32,493 bases of DNA from Sporomusaceae bacterium UBA7701 (GCA_002482545.1 DLGF01000001.1:1-32493), one strand, 5' to 3'. Shown: positions 23,176 to 31,516, counted from the stretch's first letter. Notes: generated from the letters alone by a model not told the origin. Translations and numbers: made by a program.

Positions 23176-25620
23176 TTACTTTTTTGTAAAAATTAGTTTT
23201 CCAGCTTCATCCGCATCCACCAAAACCACTGAGCCAAGTTCGAGCTCCCGGCGCAGCAGCATTTCAGCGATCGGGTCCTCGACCAGCTTCTGAATGGCCC
23301 GCCGGAGCGGCCTGGCGCCGTAGGCATAGTCGCGGCCTTCCTCCAGGAGCCGGCTCTTGGCCTTGTCGGCGACTTCCAGTCCCAGATTATTCTCGCTGAG
23401 CCGCTGGACGACGCCGGCGAGCATGATCTCGACGACCTGCTTGAGTTCCTCGTCGCTTAAACTGGTGAAGACGATAATTTCATCCACCCGGTTGAGAAAC
23501 TCCGGCCGGAAGGTGCGGCGGGCCTCCTCCAGCACGTGGCTTTTCGCGCTGGCCGCATCCTGGGTATCATTGCCGGCCAGGAAGCCCAAGGCGGCCGAAT
23601 CCTTCTTCAAATGCTTGGCGCCCACATTGGAAGTCATAATGATGACCGTATTCTTGAAGTCCACAGTGCGGCCGTGGCTGTCGGTCAGTCTTCCGTCCTC
23701 CAGAATCTGGAGCAGGATGTTGAACACATCGTAGTGGGCTTTTTCAATTTCGTCGAAGAGGATGACCGAGTACGGTTTGCGGCGAACCGCGTCCGTCAGT
23801 TGGCCGCCCTCATCGTATCCCACATAACCCGGAGGCGCCCCCACCAGACGGGAAACCGTATGTTTCTCCATATACTCCGACATATCCAGACGGATCATCG
23901 AGTTTTCATCGCCGAACAGAGCCTCGGCCAGAGCCCGGGCCAATTCGGTTTTCCCGACCCCGGTCGGTCCCAGGAAGATAAAGGAGCCGATGGGACGCTT
24001 GGGATCCTTCAGGCCGGAACGGGCCCGGCGGACGGCGCGGGCGACCGCTTCCACCGCTTCATGCTGGCCGACTACGCGTTTGTGGAGCACCTCCTCCAAT
24101 TTGAGCAGACGCTCGGATTCCTCCTCCGCCAGCCGCTTGACAGGTATGCCCGTCCAACTGGCCACGACCTGGGCAATGTCTTCCGCCGTGACGGTTATGC
24201 GGTCATTGCCGCCTTGCTTCCACTCTTTCTGTTTGCTTTCCAGCTCTTCGCGAAGCTTTTGCTCATCGTCGCGAAGGCGGGCCGCCCGCTCATATTCCTG
24301 AGCCGCGATAGCCGCTTCCTTCTCCGTATGAAGCTTGGCGAGCCTTTCCTCGATGGCTTTGAGGTCAGGCGGAGCGACGAAGGCTTTCAGCCGCACCCTG
24401 GAAGATGCCTCATCCATCAGGTCGATGGCCTTATCCGGAAGATAGCGGTCCGAAATGTACCGGTCGGAAAGCTTGACGGCCGCGTCGATCGCGTCGTCGG
24501 TGATCTGGGCCCGGTGAAACGCCTCATATTTGTCGCGCAGGCCTTTGAGGATGGCGATGGCTTCTTCAACCGTCGGCTCGCCCACTTGGATCGGCTGGAA
24601 ACGCCGTTCCAGCGCGGCGTCCTTTTCGATATGTTTTTTGTATTCGTTCAGCGTGGTGGCGCCGATCGTCTGCAATTCGCCACGGGCCAGGGCGGGTTTA
24701 AGAATATTCGCGGCGTCGATGGCGCCTTCCGCTGCGCCGGCGCCGATCAGCGTATGAAGCTCATCGATAAATACGACGATGTTTCCCGCGCGGTGGATCT
24801 CATCCATAACCTTCTTCAGGCGCTCTTCAAATTCACCGCGATACTTGGTGCCGGCCACCATGGAGCCCAGATTGAGGGATACGACCCGTTTGTCCCGCAG
24901 GATTTCAGGCACCTTGCCCTCGATAATGCGCTGGGCCAAACCTTCGGCGATGGCAGTTTTGCCGACGCCCGGCTCGCCGATCAGCACCGGATTATTCTTG
25001 GTACGGCGGCTGAGAATCTGAATCACCCGTTCAATCTCGGTATCCCGGCCGATTACCGGGTCAATCTTGCCCTCCTGGGCGAGCTTATTTAAGTCCCGCC
25101 CGAATTCATTCAATGTGGGTGTATTGGCCGCCTGCCGGCCGGCGTTGGGCGCGGCGGCTTTCGGCTGCGGCGACGGTCCCGTCAGGGCAAACCCCCCCAG
25201 CATTTCGATGACCCGCTGGCGGACCATGCCGATGTCGGCCCCCATACCGGCGAGCACTTGGGCGGCGACGCCTTCCCCCTCCCGGAGCAGGCCGAGCAGC
25301 AGATGCTCGGTGCCGATGTAGTTGTGGCCCAGGTTTTGCGCTTCCTCGACCGCCAGTTCAATGACCTTCTTGGCCCGGGGAGTATAATTGGGCTCGGCCG
25401 CCGGTTCATCGCCCCGGCCGATGCTGTTCTCCACGGTGTCCCGGACGTTGGCCAGATTAATATTCAGCGATCCGAGAGCCTTGGCGGCCACTCCCTCGCC
25501 CTCCGACAACAGCCCGAGCAGGATATGCTCGGTGCCGATATACGGATGCCCAAGGCGGGCCGCTTCCTGGTGGGCCAAAACGAGCACTTTGCGGGCCCGT
25601 TCGGTAAATCTGTTAAGCAT
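23176..25620 (-). CDS. clpC: ATP-dependent Clp protease ATPase subunit ClpC
   Basis: ClpC unfolds proteins for degradation by ClpP, including arginine-phosphorylated substrates made by McsB. The 814-aa product has two N-terminal Clp_N repeats (1-70 and 80-140, each with the GTEHLLLGLL-type motif), and AAA-1 with Walker A GEPGVGKT at 215-222. The middle domain includes a UVR segment (AAIAAQEYERAARLRDDEQKL), and AAA-2 contains GPTGVGKTELARALAE and a ClpB_D2-small C-terminus. The ATG at 25620 follows AAGGAGG by 8 nt and overlaps mcsB by 8 bp. clpP is not in the window. Confidence 0.97.
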   Translation of the reverse strand: MLNRFTERARKVLVLAHQEAARLGHPYIGTEHILLGLLSEGEGVAAKALGSLNINLANVRDTVENSIGRGDEPAAEPNYTPRAKKVIELAVEEAQNLGHNYIGTEHLLLGLLREGEGVAAQVLAGMGADIGMVRQRVIEMLGGFALTGPSPQPKAAAPNAGRQAANTPTLNEFGRDLNKLAQEGKIDPVIGRDTEIERVIQILSRRTKNNPVLIGEPGVGKTAIAEGLAQRIIEGKVPEILRDKRVVSLNLGSMVAGTKYRGEFEERLKKVMDEIHRAGNIVVFIDELHTLIGAGAAEGAIDAANILKPALARGELQTIGATTLNEYKKHIEKDAALERRFQPIQVGEPTVEEAIAILKGLRDKYEAFHRAQITDDAIDAAVKLSDRYISDRYLPDKAIDLMDEASSRVRLKAFVAPPDLKAIEERLAKLHTEKEAAIAAQEYERAARLRDDEQKLREELESKQKEWKQGGNDRITVTAEDIAQVVASWTGIPVKRLAEEESERLLKLEEVLHKRVVGQHEAVEAVARAVRRARSGLKDPKRPIGSFIFLGPTGVGKTELARALAEALFGDENSMIRLDMSEYMEKHTVSRLVGAPPGYVGYDEGGQLTDAVRRKPYSVILFDEIEKAHYDVFNILLQILEDGRLTDSHGRTVDFKNTVIIMTSNVGAKHLKKDSAALGFLAGNDTQDAASAKSHVLEEARRTFRPEFLNRVDEIIVFTSLSDEELKQVVEIMLAGVVQRLSENNLGLEVADKAKSRLLEEGRDYAYGARPLRRAIQKLVEDPIAEMLLRRELELGSVVLVDADEAGKLIFTKK

Positions 25621-26689
25621 GATGCTGTTCCTCCTTCAATTTTTCACGAATTAATTGAGCGCGCAGACGATCGCGTTCGACCGGGTCGATTTCGTTCCGT
25701 CCGGCGATTTTTTGCAGAAAGTTCGGGCGGGTGGTCACCAGCAGTTCATTAAAAATGCTTGCCGGCACATCGGGGATGATGCCGAGGTCAATGCCCAATC
25801 TTACTTCGCTGAGCATAGTCAGGGCTTCCTGCCCGGACAGGATCCGCGCGTACCGGAGGACGCCGTAGGCGCGCCACACCCGGTCCACCAGGGCGTCGGC
25901 GGAACCTTTGTACAGCGCGGCTCTGGCGGCGCGTTCCTGTTCGACCACTTGCCTGGCGATTCCTTGGAGATTATCGATCACCTCTTGCTCGGTATGACCG
26001 AGGGTGAGTTGGTTGGATATCTGGAATATGTTGCCGATGGCTTCGGTCCCTTCCCCATACAGCCCCCTCACCGCCAGGCCCAGTTGGGTCGCGGCCGCGA
26101 TGATGCGGTTGATCTGCCGGGATAATACCAGGGCGGGAAGATGGACCATGACGGACGCCCTCAGACCGGTCCCGACATTGGTCGGGCAGGCTGTCAGATA
26201 GCCGAACTCCTCATGATAGGCGAAATCGTGTTTCGCCTCCAATACGTCATCAATGCGGTTCGCCAGGGCGAACGCCTCCTGCAGATTAAGCCCGGGTACG
26301 AGACACTGGATACGGAGATGATCTTCTTCATTTACCATAATGCTTACAGCGGCGTCATCCCGCACGATCAGCGCACGATGCGCCGGGTCCTCGGCATAAT
26401 TCGGGCTGATGATGTGTTTCTCCACCAGAACATTGCGTTCCAGCGGCGATAGTTTATCCATTTCCACGAACAGGTAGACATGCCGGTCGGAGCCGCCGAG
26501 TTCGCCGACGGACTTGCGGAAGCTGTCCGCCACCTTGTCTAATTCCTCCCCGCCCGCTTTGCAGGGAAAGGGCTCCCCTTCCAGGTTGCGGGCCAGCCGG
26601 ATGCGGCTGGATAAGACGATGTCGGAATCCGGGCCGTCCCCGGCCATCCAGGGAGTAAGCGGTGAATCCAGCAAATTTTCTATCGACAC
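25613..26689 (-). CDS. mcsB: Protein arginine kinase McsB
   Basis: McsB phosphorylates arginines on damaged proteins, marking them for ClpCP, and inactivates CtsR with McsA. The 358-aa product has the phosphagen-kinase-type fold with SDIVLSSRIRLARN near the N-terminus, the catalytic-loop part VGTGLRASVMVHLPAL, and the allosteric region GEGTEAIGNIFQISNQLTLG. I chose GTG 26689, which follows GAGGGG by 8 nt and gives the family start MSIENLL...PWM; a GTG six codons upstream overlaps the mcsA stop but has no spaced ribosome binding site. Confidence 0.96.
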   Translation of the reverse strand: MSIENLLDSPLTPWMAGDGPDSDIVLSSRIRLARNLEGEPFPCKAGGEELDKVADSFRKSVGELGGSDRHVYLFVEMDKLSPLERNVLVEKHIISPNYAEDPAHRALIVRDDAAVSIMVNEEDHLRIQCLVPGLNLQEAFALANRIDDVLEAKHDFAYHEEFGYLTACPTNVGTGLRASVMVHLPALVLSRQINRIIAAATQLGLAVRGLYGEGTEAIGNIFQISNQLTLGHTEQEVIDNLQGIARQVVEQERAARAALYKGSADALVDRVWRAYGVLRYARILSGQEALTMLSEVRLGIDLGIIPDVPASIFNELLVTTRPNFLQKIAGRNEIDPVERDRLRAQLIREKLKEEQHHA

Positions 26690-26703
26690 GGGTGTCACCC
26701 CTC

Positions 26704-27210
26704 TCACTTCGTAATCTCTTTCTCCAGCAGCCTGATCTCGTCGCGCACCCGGGCAGCCTGTTCATACTCCTCATGGCAGACATGGCGGTCGAGCTCCTGC
26801 CGCAGTTGCTGGAGCTTGCGCTGCATCGCCAACTTGCCGCCGTTGCGTTTCGGCACCTTTCCGGTATGGCTGCTTGTACCGTGAATGCGCCGCAGCAAAG
26901 GCTTCAGCCGTTCCCCGAAGGCAGCGAAGCACTGGCTGCAGCCAATTTTGCCGCCCCGGCTGAAATCACTGTAACTCATCCCGCAATGCGGACAAGTATA
27001 CTCGGTCCGCGGAGCAGGCTGGCTGGAAAAACCGTAGCTGAACATGCTTTTCAGGAAATCCTGCACCGTATGCTGGGCTTCGGTCGAAAAAGTCAGTTCG
27101 CCGGACTTTTGCGCACAGATATCGCATAAATGCTTCTCCGTTTTCTTATTGTTGTTGATCTTCGTGATATGCACGCTGGCAGGTCGTTCTTTACAATCGT
27201 CGCAAAGCAC
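26704..27210 (-). CDS. mcsA: McsA, activator of McsB
   Basis: McsA is the zinc-finger partner that activates McsB and senses thiol or heat stress. The 168-aa product has two zinc-binding modules: C3, C6, C29, C32 and C73, C76, C91, C94. A C-terminal UVR motif (about 130-165: HVCHEEYEQAARVRDEIRLL) mediates binding to McsB and ClpC. The GTG at 27210 follows AAGGGGGGAG by 4 nt. It sits 12 bp after ctsR and just before mcsB, in the standard operon order. Confidence 0.95.
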   Translation of the reverse strand: MLCDDCKERPASVHITKINNNKKTEKHLCDICAQKSGELTFSTEAQHTVQDFLKSMFSYGFSSQPAPRTEYTCPHCGMSYSDFSRGGKIGCSQCFAAFGERLKPLLRRIHGTSSHTGKVPKRNGGKLAMQRKLQQLRQELDRHVCHEEYEQAARVRDEIRLLEKEITK

Positions 27211-27222
27211 CTTGCTCCCCCC

Positions 27223-27669
27223 TTATGAATTGTCAAGCAGTTTCCGAATCAGCGACCGCAGGATAAGGGTGCGGTCGTGAGCATCCAGCCGCTCGCCGGC
27301 AATATCGAAAAAATGCTTCAGCAGTTCGGCTTCCCGCCGGCTCAAAAGTCCGTCGGCCTGAAGATGCCGGAGCATTTGCCCCGCTTCTTCCGCACGAACG
27401 TCTTCCTTTACCTGCCTGACGGCATCTTCATGGACAATCTGCTGGACGGGAATGCGCACAATCCGGACGAAGCCCCCCAGCCCCCGCCGGGATTCGACCA
27501 TGAAGCCCCGCTCCACCGTGAACCGGGTGCTCAAAACATAGCTGATCTGCGATGGGGCGCACTCCAATTCTTCGGCCAGCTCATTGCGCTTGAGTACGGT
27601 CACCTCTTCCCTTTCGCCCCTGATCTTGCTCAGAATAAACTGCTCGATGTAATCAGCCAGATTGGACAT
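27223..27669 (-). CDS. ctsR: Transcriptional repressor CtsR
   Basis: CtsR represses the clp regulon and is released by heat through its glycine-rich wing. The 148-aa product has the winged helix at the N-terminus (LAEELECAPSQISYVLSTRF), the tetraglycine-type wing VESRRGLGGFVRIVRI (here RGLGGF, so only part of the usual GGG-run), and a C-terminal four-helix domain (EEAGQMLRHLQADGLLSRRE). The ATG at 27669 follows AAGGTGTG. It heads the ctsR-mcsA-mcsB-clpC operon and has heptad operators just upstream, implying autoregulation. Confidence 0.95.
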   Translation of the reverse strand: MSNLADYIEQFILSKIRGEREEVTVLKRNELAEELECAPSQISYVLSTRFTVERGFMVESRRGLGGFVRIVRIPVQQIVHEDAVRQVKEDVRAEEAGQMLRHLQADGLLSRREAELLKHFFDIAGERLDAHDRTLILRSLIRKLLDNS

Positions 27670-27686
27670 TTACAACACACCTTACC

Positions 27687-27752
27687 GAGTATTTGACTTT
27701 TTAGCTCTTTGACTATTTGACCTTTTCTTTAATCATATTTGACTTTTTGACT
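27687..27752 (-). promoter_or_regulatory. CtsR-type operators (tandem heptad repeats)
   Basis: Minus-strand heptads AGTCAAA-n-AGTCAAA (27752-27738) and GGTCAAA-n-AGTCAAA (27722-27708) occur, plus a third pair with one degenerate half (AGTCAAA then ACTC, 27698-27687). The half-sites match the CtsR heptad RGTCAAA, but the spacing is 1 nt instead of the usual 3 nt. Confidence 0.75.
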
Positions 27753-27760
27753 TTTTGCAA
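27732..27760 (-). promoter_or_regulatory. Sigma-A promoter of the ctsR operon
   Basis: TTGCAA (27760-27755), 17-nt spacer, TATGAT (27737-27732). The spacer consists almost wholly of the first pair of CtsR-like heptads, so CtsR bound there would block RNA polymerase. Confidence 0.78.
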
Positions 27761-27789
27761 CCATTTATTTCTTCCTAATATAGCAATAG

Positions 27790-27849
27790 GCGGCGGCGCC
27801 GGCCGATCTACCGCAAGAATCTCTTCCAGGATCGCCCATTCGCCGCCGC
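27790..27849. other. Extended stem-loop between rlmI-like gene and ctsR promoter
   Basis: A GCGGCGGCG/CGCCGCCGC outer stem of 9 bp encloses a second stem GG(C)CGATC/GATCGCC and a small AAGA/TCTT. The T-rich run lies on the plus-strand side (CTTTTATTATT), which does not suit a terminator for the leftward methyltransferase gene. Confidence 0.45.
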
Positions 27850-27859
27850 GCTTTTATTA

Positions 27860-29041
27860 TTACTGCACTTCAAGAACCAGATATTTCAGGTAATGAGTCT
27901 CAGGCGCTGCAGGCAATATGGGATGATCTTTGCCTTGGGTACGGTGCTCGATCTGCCGGATCGTGCGTCTGGCGTCGCGGGCGGCGTCGAGGACAATCGC
28001 CAGAAAGAGCTCCTCATCCATATGGTAAGAGCAGGAGCATGTCACCAGGTAGCCCCCGGGCCGCACCAGCTTCAGCCCCCGCAGGTTGATCTCCTTATAG
28101 CCCCGGGCGGCGCCTTCGATATTGCTGCGGCTCTTGGTAAACGCCGGGGGATCCAGGATAACCACATCATAGGTTTTCTTCGCGTCCGACAGAGTCCTTA
28201 AAATATCGAAGGCATTGGCTTCCTGGAAGGTGCAGCGGTCCTCGACGCCGTTGAGTACGGCATTTTTTCGCGCCAGAGCGACGGCTTCGGCGGATATGTC
28301 CACCCCGGTCACGCTCTTAGCGCCATAAAGGGCGGCGTGAATGCTGAAAGACCCCGTATGGCAAAAACAGTCGAGCACTTCGGCCCCTTTGACAAACGGC
28401 CGGAGCGTTGTCCGGTTTTCCCGCTGGTCGTAAAAGAAACCGGTCTTCTGGCCGCCTTCAATATCGGCGTAAAACGGGATGTCATTTTCCCTCACTTGGA
28501 TGAGGGTCGGAAAATGACCCTTGATATAACCTTTTTGCTGTTCCATCCCTTCCAGTTCCCGGACCGGCACATCATTGCGTTCATAAATGCCCGCCGGGGA
28601 AAACATCTCATCCAGGAGCGAGATAATCAGGTCTTTATGTACGTCGATGCCGAGGGCCAAGGTCTGGATCACGAGATAAGGGCCGAACTTGTCAACAATC
28701 AGCGCCGGCAGGAAATCGGCCTCGCCAAAGACCAAGCGGCAGTAATCCGGCTCGGCCAGAAATCTCTGCCGATACTGCCAGGCCTTTTCCAGGCGCCGGC
28801 GGAAAAACTCCCGGTCGATCGGCTCCTGCTCCCGGGTAAGAATGCGCACAATAATCTGGGAGCGGGGATTGATATAGCCCCTGCCGATAAAACGGCGGCG
28901 AAAATTGTAGACATCAACGATATCGCCTGGTTGAAATTCTCCTTCAATCCTATCCAGTTCGGTCTGGTATACCCAGGGGTGGCCGCCTTCAATCCGGTGC
29001 TGGGCCCCCTTACGGATGATCACTTTTGCCATCTCGGTCAT
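27860..29041 (-). CDS. RlmI-type class I SAM-dependent rRNA methyltransferase
   Basis: The 393-aa product has an N-terminal PUA-like domain (VIIRKGAQHRIEGGHPWVYQ; to about residue 80), a central linker with the EGGQKTGFFYDQREN motif, and a Rossmann methyltransferase with motif I VLDCFCHTGSFSIHA, motif IV DPPAFTKSR and the catalytic-cysteine segment TCSCSYHM. This is the architecture of RlmI, which makes m5C at 23S rRNA position 1962 (E. coli numbering); the exact target is inferred. The ATG at 29041 has GAGGA inside the end of the upstream gene, 2 bp away, showing tight coupling. Confidence 0.92.
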   Translation of the reverse strand: MTEMAKVIIRKGAQHRIEGGHPWVYQTELDRIEGEFQPGDIVDVYNFRRRFIGRGYINPRSQIIVRILTREQEPIDREFFRRRLEKAWQYRQRFLAEPDYCRLVFGEADFLPALIVDKFGPYLVIQTLALGIDVHKDLIISLLDEMFSPAGIYERNDVPVRELEGMEQQKGYIKGHFPTLIQVRENDIPFYADIEGGQKTGFFYDQRENRTTLRPFVKGAEVLDCFCHTGSFSIHAALYGAKSVTGVDISAEAVALARKNAVLNGVEDRCTFQEANAFDILRTLSDAKKTYDVVILDPPAFTKSRSNIEGAARGYKEINLRGLKLVRPGGYLVTCSCSYHMDEELFLAIVLDAARDARRTIRQIEHRTQGKDHPILPAAPETHYLKYLVLEVQ

Positions 29042-29043
29042 AT

Positions 29044-29571
29044 TTATTCCTCGCTTTTATGGGTTTTCCACCAATGATATACAAGATAAAGCCCCGCGAG
29101 AGCCATCAGAATGCCGTTTACCCATTTAAATTCCCGCGCGAAATAGGCCGGCTCCCAGTAGGATATTGGGCTGTGCACCGCAGCCAGCGACAGCGGATAC
29201 AGATAAAAATTGGCATAAGCGGCGTGAGTCAGGCCGTCGATGAGCAAGTGCGAGCCCCATCCCACGATAAAGGCCTGTACCCGGTTGAAGCCTGGCAATA
29301 GACTCAGCAGAAAGGCTCCGCTCCATATTACCACCGAATGACCGATTAAATCAATATGCATTGCCCAAGGGTACAGCGGGATATAAGTCATGAATACGGT
29401 GGGCGACAGGCTCATCACTTCCCGCCAGCCAATCTCCCGGGTGAACAGCAGCGTTCCGAGCAGCACAAGATAAATGTAATCAGGCAGCATGGAGCCAAAG
29501 ACAAATTGCCACACTCGGGGATGACGGCGTGAAAAAAAATAAATCCAGAAGCCGTGGTGTAAGGTAAACAT
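29044..29571 (-). CDS. Integral membrane protein, metal-dependent hydrolase-like (DUF457-type)
   Basis: The 175-aa product has about four membrane segments. Its histidine and aspartate motifs are typical of YdjM/YbcI-like membrane hydrolases: FTLHHGFW near the N-terminus, GSMLPDYIY, HIDLIGHSVV and GWGSHLLIDGLTH. Such proteins are assumed to be metal-dependent, but their substrates are largely unknown. I prefer the ATG at 29571, which has GAGGTG 4 nt upstream; another in-frame ATG at 29583 lacks a ribosome binding site. It is transcribed with the methyltransferase gene, which starts 2 bp after its stop. Confidence 0.75.
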   Translation of the reverse strand: MFTLHHGFWIYFFSRRHPRVWQFVFGSMLPDYIYLVLLGTLLFTREIGWREVMSLSPTVFMTYIPLYPWAMHIDLIGHSVVIWSGAFLLSLLPGFNRVQAFIVGWGSHLLIDGLTHAAYANFYLYPLSLAAVHSPISYWEPAYFAREFKWVNGILMALAGLYLVYHWWKTHKSEE

Positions 29572-29713
29572 CTCCCACCTCATTGCCGCGAAATTTACTG
29601 CTGTCGCTAAACACCAAGTATCTTATATTGTTTACCATGGTTCAGCCGGTATACAGCTAAAAGAGCGCTAGCCTTCACCACAACAGGTCATCCGTTTGGG
29701 GATACAAAGTGTA

Positions 29714-29737
29714 CATGGGGCTGCCGGCAGCCCCATG
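29714..29737. terminator. Perfect palindrome after the fabK-like gene
   Basis: CATGGGGCTGCC/GGCAGCCCCATG is a 12-bp perfect inverted repeat 9 bp beyond the stop. The following minus-strand sequence TACACTTTGT is only moderately T-rich, so it is a weak terminator or an RNA stabilising hairpin. Confidence 0.55.
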
Positions 29738-29745
29738 CGGTTGGA

Positions 29746-30687
29746 TTATTTCAAAAGATCCGGGGCCTTGGTCAGCGCCTCTTCCGCCTCGGCCATCATC
29801 CGTTCCAGGATGGTCCGGACCGGTTCCATCTCTTGCAGCGGCATAAGGCTCTGCCCGGCCTGAACCATTCCGTTCTCCACGTCGCCCTCCACGGCCGCCA
29901 TCCGGCTGGTCCCGGTCGCGAGCCTGTCGAGCTCTTCGGCGGAAGCTCCCTGGCGTTCCAGCGCCAAATACTTGTCGGTAAAAGAGTTCCGCACCCCCCG
30001 CACACCGTGGCCGACGCTAAAACCGGTGACGACCGTATCGGTATCCGTCGCGGCAAATAACCGTTGTTTGAAGCTGGGATGAACGCCGCACTCCTCGGCC
30101 GCCAAAAATCGGGTGCCAATTTGAACCCCCGCCGCGCCCATCACGAACGCCGCAGCCAGTCCCCGCCCGTCGGCAAAGCCGCCGGCCGCGATGACCGGGA
30201 TATGAATCAGAGGAATAACCTGAGTCATGAGAGCCATCGTGGTGAGCACCCCGATATGGCCGCCTGCCTCCATCCCTTCAATAATAATGGCGTCGGCGCC
30301 GCCGGCTTCGACCCGCTGGGCCAGGCGGGAATTAGGGACAACCGGAATTTTCCGGATGCCCGCTTCGGAAAACTTGGCGAAATAGGGAACCGGGTTCCCG
30401 GCCCCGAGCGTAACATAGGCCACTTTTTCTTCGCAGATGGTATCCACGACCTCATCCCGGTTCGGCGCCATCAGCATGACGTTAACGCCAAAGGGTTTGT
30501 CGGTCAGCCTCTTAGCTTGGCGTATCTGGTCGCGCACCCAGGCCGCCTCCCGGCCCCCGGTGGCGATCGTGCCGGCCCCGCCGGCTTCCGATACGGCGGC
30601 AGCCAGCCTAGCGTCGGACACCCAGGCCATTGCCCCCTGGATGACGGGATAGCGGATGGACAGCAGGGAAGTAAGTTTGGTATTCAT
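29746..30687 (-). CDS. FabK-like enoyl-ACP reductase / nitronate monooxygenase family
   Basis: The 313-aa product is an FMN-dependent TIM-barrel protein with PVIQGAMAWVSDARLAAAVS at the N-terminus, the FMN-phosphate region AAGGFADGRGLAAAFVMGA, and the EGMEAGGHIG motif close to that of FabK. FabK reduces trans-2-enoyl-ACP in fatty acid synthesis, whereas nitronate monooxygenases of the same fold oxidise nitronates. Length and the GGHIG context favour FabK, but the gene is not in a fab cluster, so the function is not certain. The ATG at 30687 follows GGAGAG by 4 nt. A candidate promoter lies 49 bp upstream. Confidence 0.88.
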   Translation of the reverse strand: MNTKLTSLLSIRYPVIQGAMAWVSDARLAAAVSEAGGAGTIATGGREAAWVRDQIRQAKRLTDKPFGVNVMLMAPNRDEVVDTICEEKVAYVTLGAGNPVPYFAKFSEAGIRKIPVVPNSRLAQRVEAGGADAIIIEGMEAGGHIGVLTTMALMTQVIPLIHIPVIAAGGFADGRGLAAAFVMGAAGVQIGTRFLAAEECGVHPSFKQRLFAATDTDTVVTGFSVGHGVRGVRNSFTDKYLALERQGASAEELDRLATGTSRMAAVEGDVENGMVQAGQSLMPLQEMEPVRTILERMMAEAEEALTKAPDLLK

Positions 30688-30735
30688 GATTCTCTCCTTT
30701 ATCGATTAATAATAAGAAGTCTTCTTTATGGAAAG

Positions 30736-30764
30736 ATTTTACTATCAAATACCAAGCTCCGCAA
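30736..30764 (-). promoter_or_regulatory. Candidate promoter of the fabK-like gene
   Basis: TTGCGG (30764-30759), 17-nt spacer, TAAAAT (30741-30736) on the minus strand. The -35 is poor. The rest of 30765-30835 shows no gene. Confidence 0.4.
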
Positions 30765-30835
30765 GATAGTCTCCCCCGGTTTGGAGGAAAAAAGTCGGGC
30801 CGGAAATTTTTTATTCCAAATTTCAAAAATATCTC

Positions 30836-30864
30836 TTTACAATCATGTCCCAGGCATTTATAAT
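30836..30864 (+). promoter_or_regulatory. Sigma-A promoter of speD
   Basis: TTTACA (30836-30841), 17-nt spacer, TATAAT (30859-30864). It gives speD a leader of about 150 nt. Confidence 0.85.
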
Positions 30865-31019
30865 GAAAAACTGTATAATGCATATAATAAATGGCGAAAG
30901 ATAGCTAATCCTTATTTATAATCCCGCTTTTCCCGGAAATCCAGCTAAATTTGGGTCCTTTTTGCGGAAATAGGAGCGCTCTTTCGGTTGTTAACTATCC
31001 TGACGTAAAGGGGCGATGT

Positions 31020-31475
31020 ATGATGAAAGTAATTGGCAAGCATCTGACGGTTGATATGTACGGCTGTAGCTTCGAAAGTCTGGATGACCTCGAATTCGTT
31101 AAACTGGCCATGCATACCGCCGTGCGGGAAGCCAATATGACTCTACTTGACTTTTCTTACTACAAGTTCGAGCCGCAAGGCTTGACAGCTTTGGCTCTAC
31201 TGGCGGAGAGTCATATGAGTATTCATACGTACCCTGAACTTGGCTACGCGGCGGTGGATGTTTTCACCTGCGGCGATCATAGCCGCCCGGATAAGGCCGT
31301 TGCTATCCTGAAGACCTTTCTGAAACCCGAGAAAACCAAAATTACCAACATTAAGCGGGGAGACTTCGGTTCCGAGAGTGACATGAAGCCGAAAGTCAAG
31401 GTAACCATGACGCCCCTGCGCCGGGTTCGCAGCACCGGAGCAAAAGTGCTGAACTTCCTGTCCCGGGCGAAATAA
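31020..31475 (+). CDS. speD: S-adenosylmethionine decarboxylase proenzyme SpeD
   Basis: SpeD decarboxylates S-adenosylmethionine to provide the aminopropyl donor for spermidine. In the 151-aa product, self-cleavage is expected between E63 and S64 of LLAESHMSIHTYPE, leaving a pyruvoyl group from S64; H69 and C84 (VFTCGD) match the catalytic residues of the bacterial class 1B enzymes, offset by one from Thermotoga numbering. It is about 25 residues longer than the Bacillus enzyme, with a basic C-terminal tail (PLRRVRSTGAKVLNFLSRAK). The ATG at 31020 follows AGGGG by 6 nt; 31023 is an equal alternative. speE is not adjacent. It ends at a strong terminator. Confidence 0.95.
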   Translation: MMKVIGKHLTVDMYGCSFESLDDLEFVKLAMHTAVREANMTLLDFSYYKFEPQGLTALALLAESHMSIHTYPELGYAAVDVFTCGDHSRPDKAVAILKTFLKPEKTKITNIKRGDFGSESDMKPKVKVTMTPLRRVRSTGAKVLNFLSRAK

Positions 31476-31478
31476 CTG

Positions 31479-31516
31479 AGGCAGCCTCCTCTAAAGAGGA
31501 TAGGCTGCCTTTTTTA
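31479..31516 (+). terminator. Intrinsic terminator of speD
   Basis: AGGCAGCC / GGCTGCCT outer stem with an inner CCTCT/AGAGG stem, followed by TTTTTT. It starts 3 bp after the stop. Confidence 0.93.

Noticed and set aside
27760..27860. Short minus-strand frame through the stem-loop as a small gene
   Set aside because: It lacks a start codon and ribosome binding site and runs into the ctsR operators.
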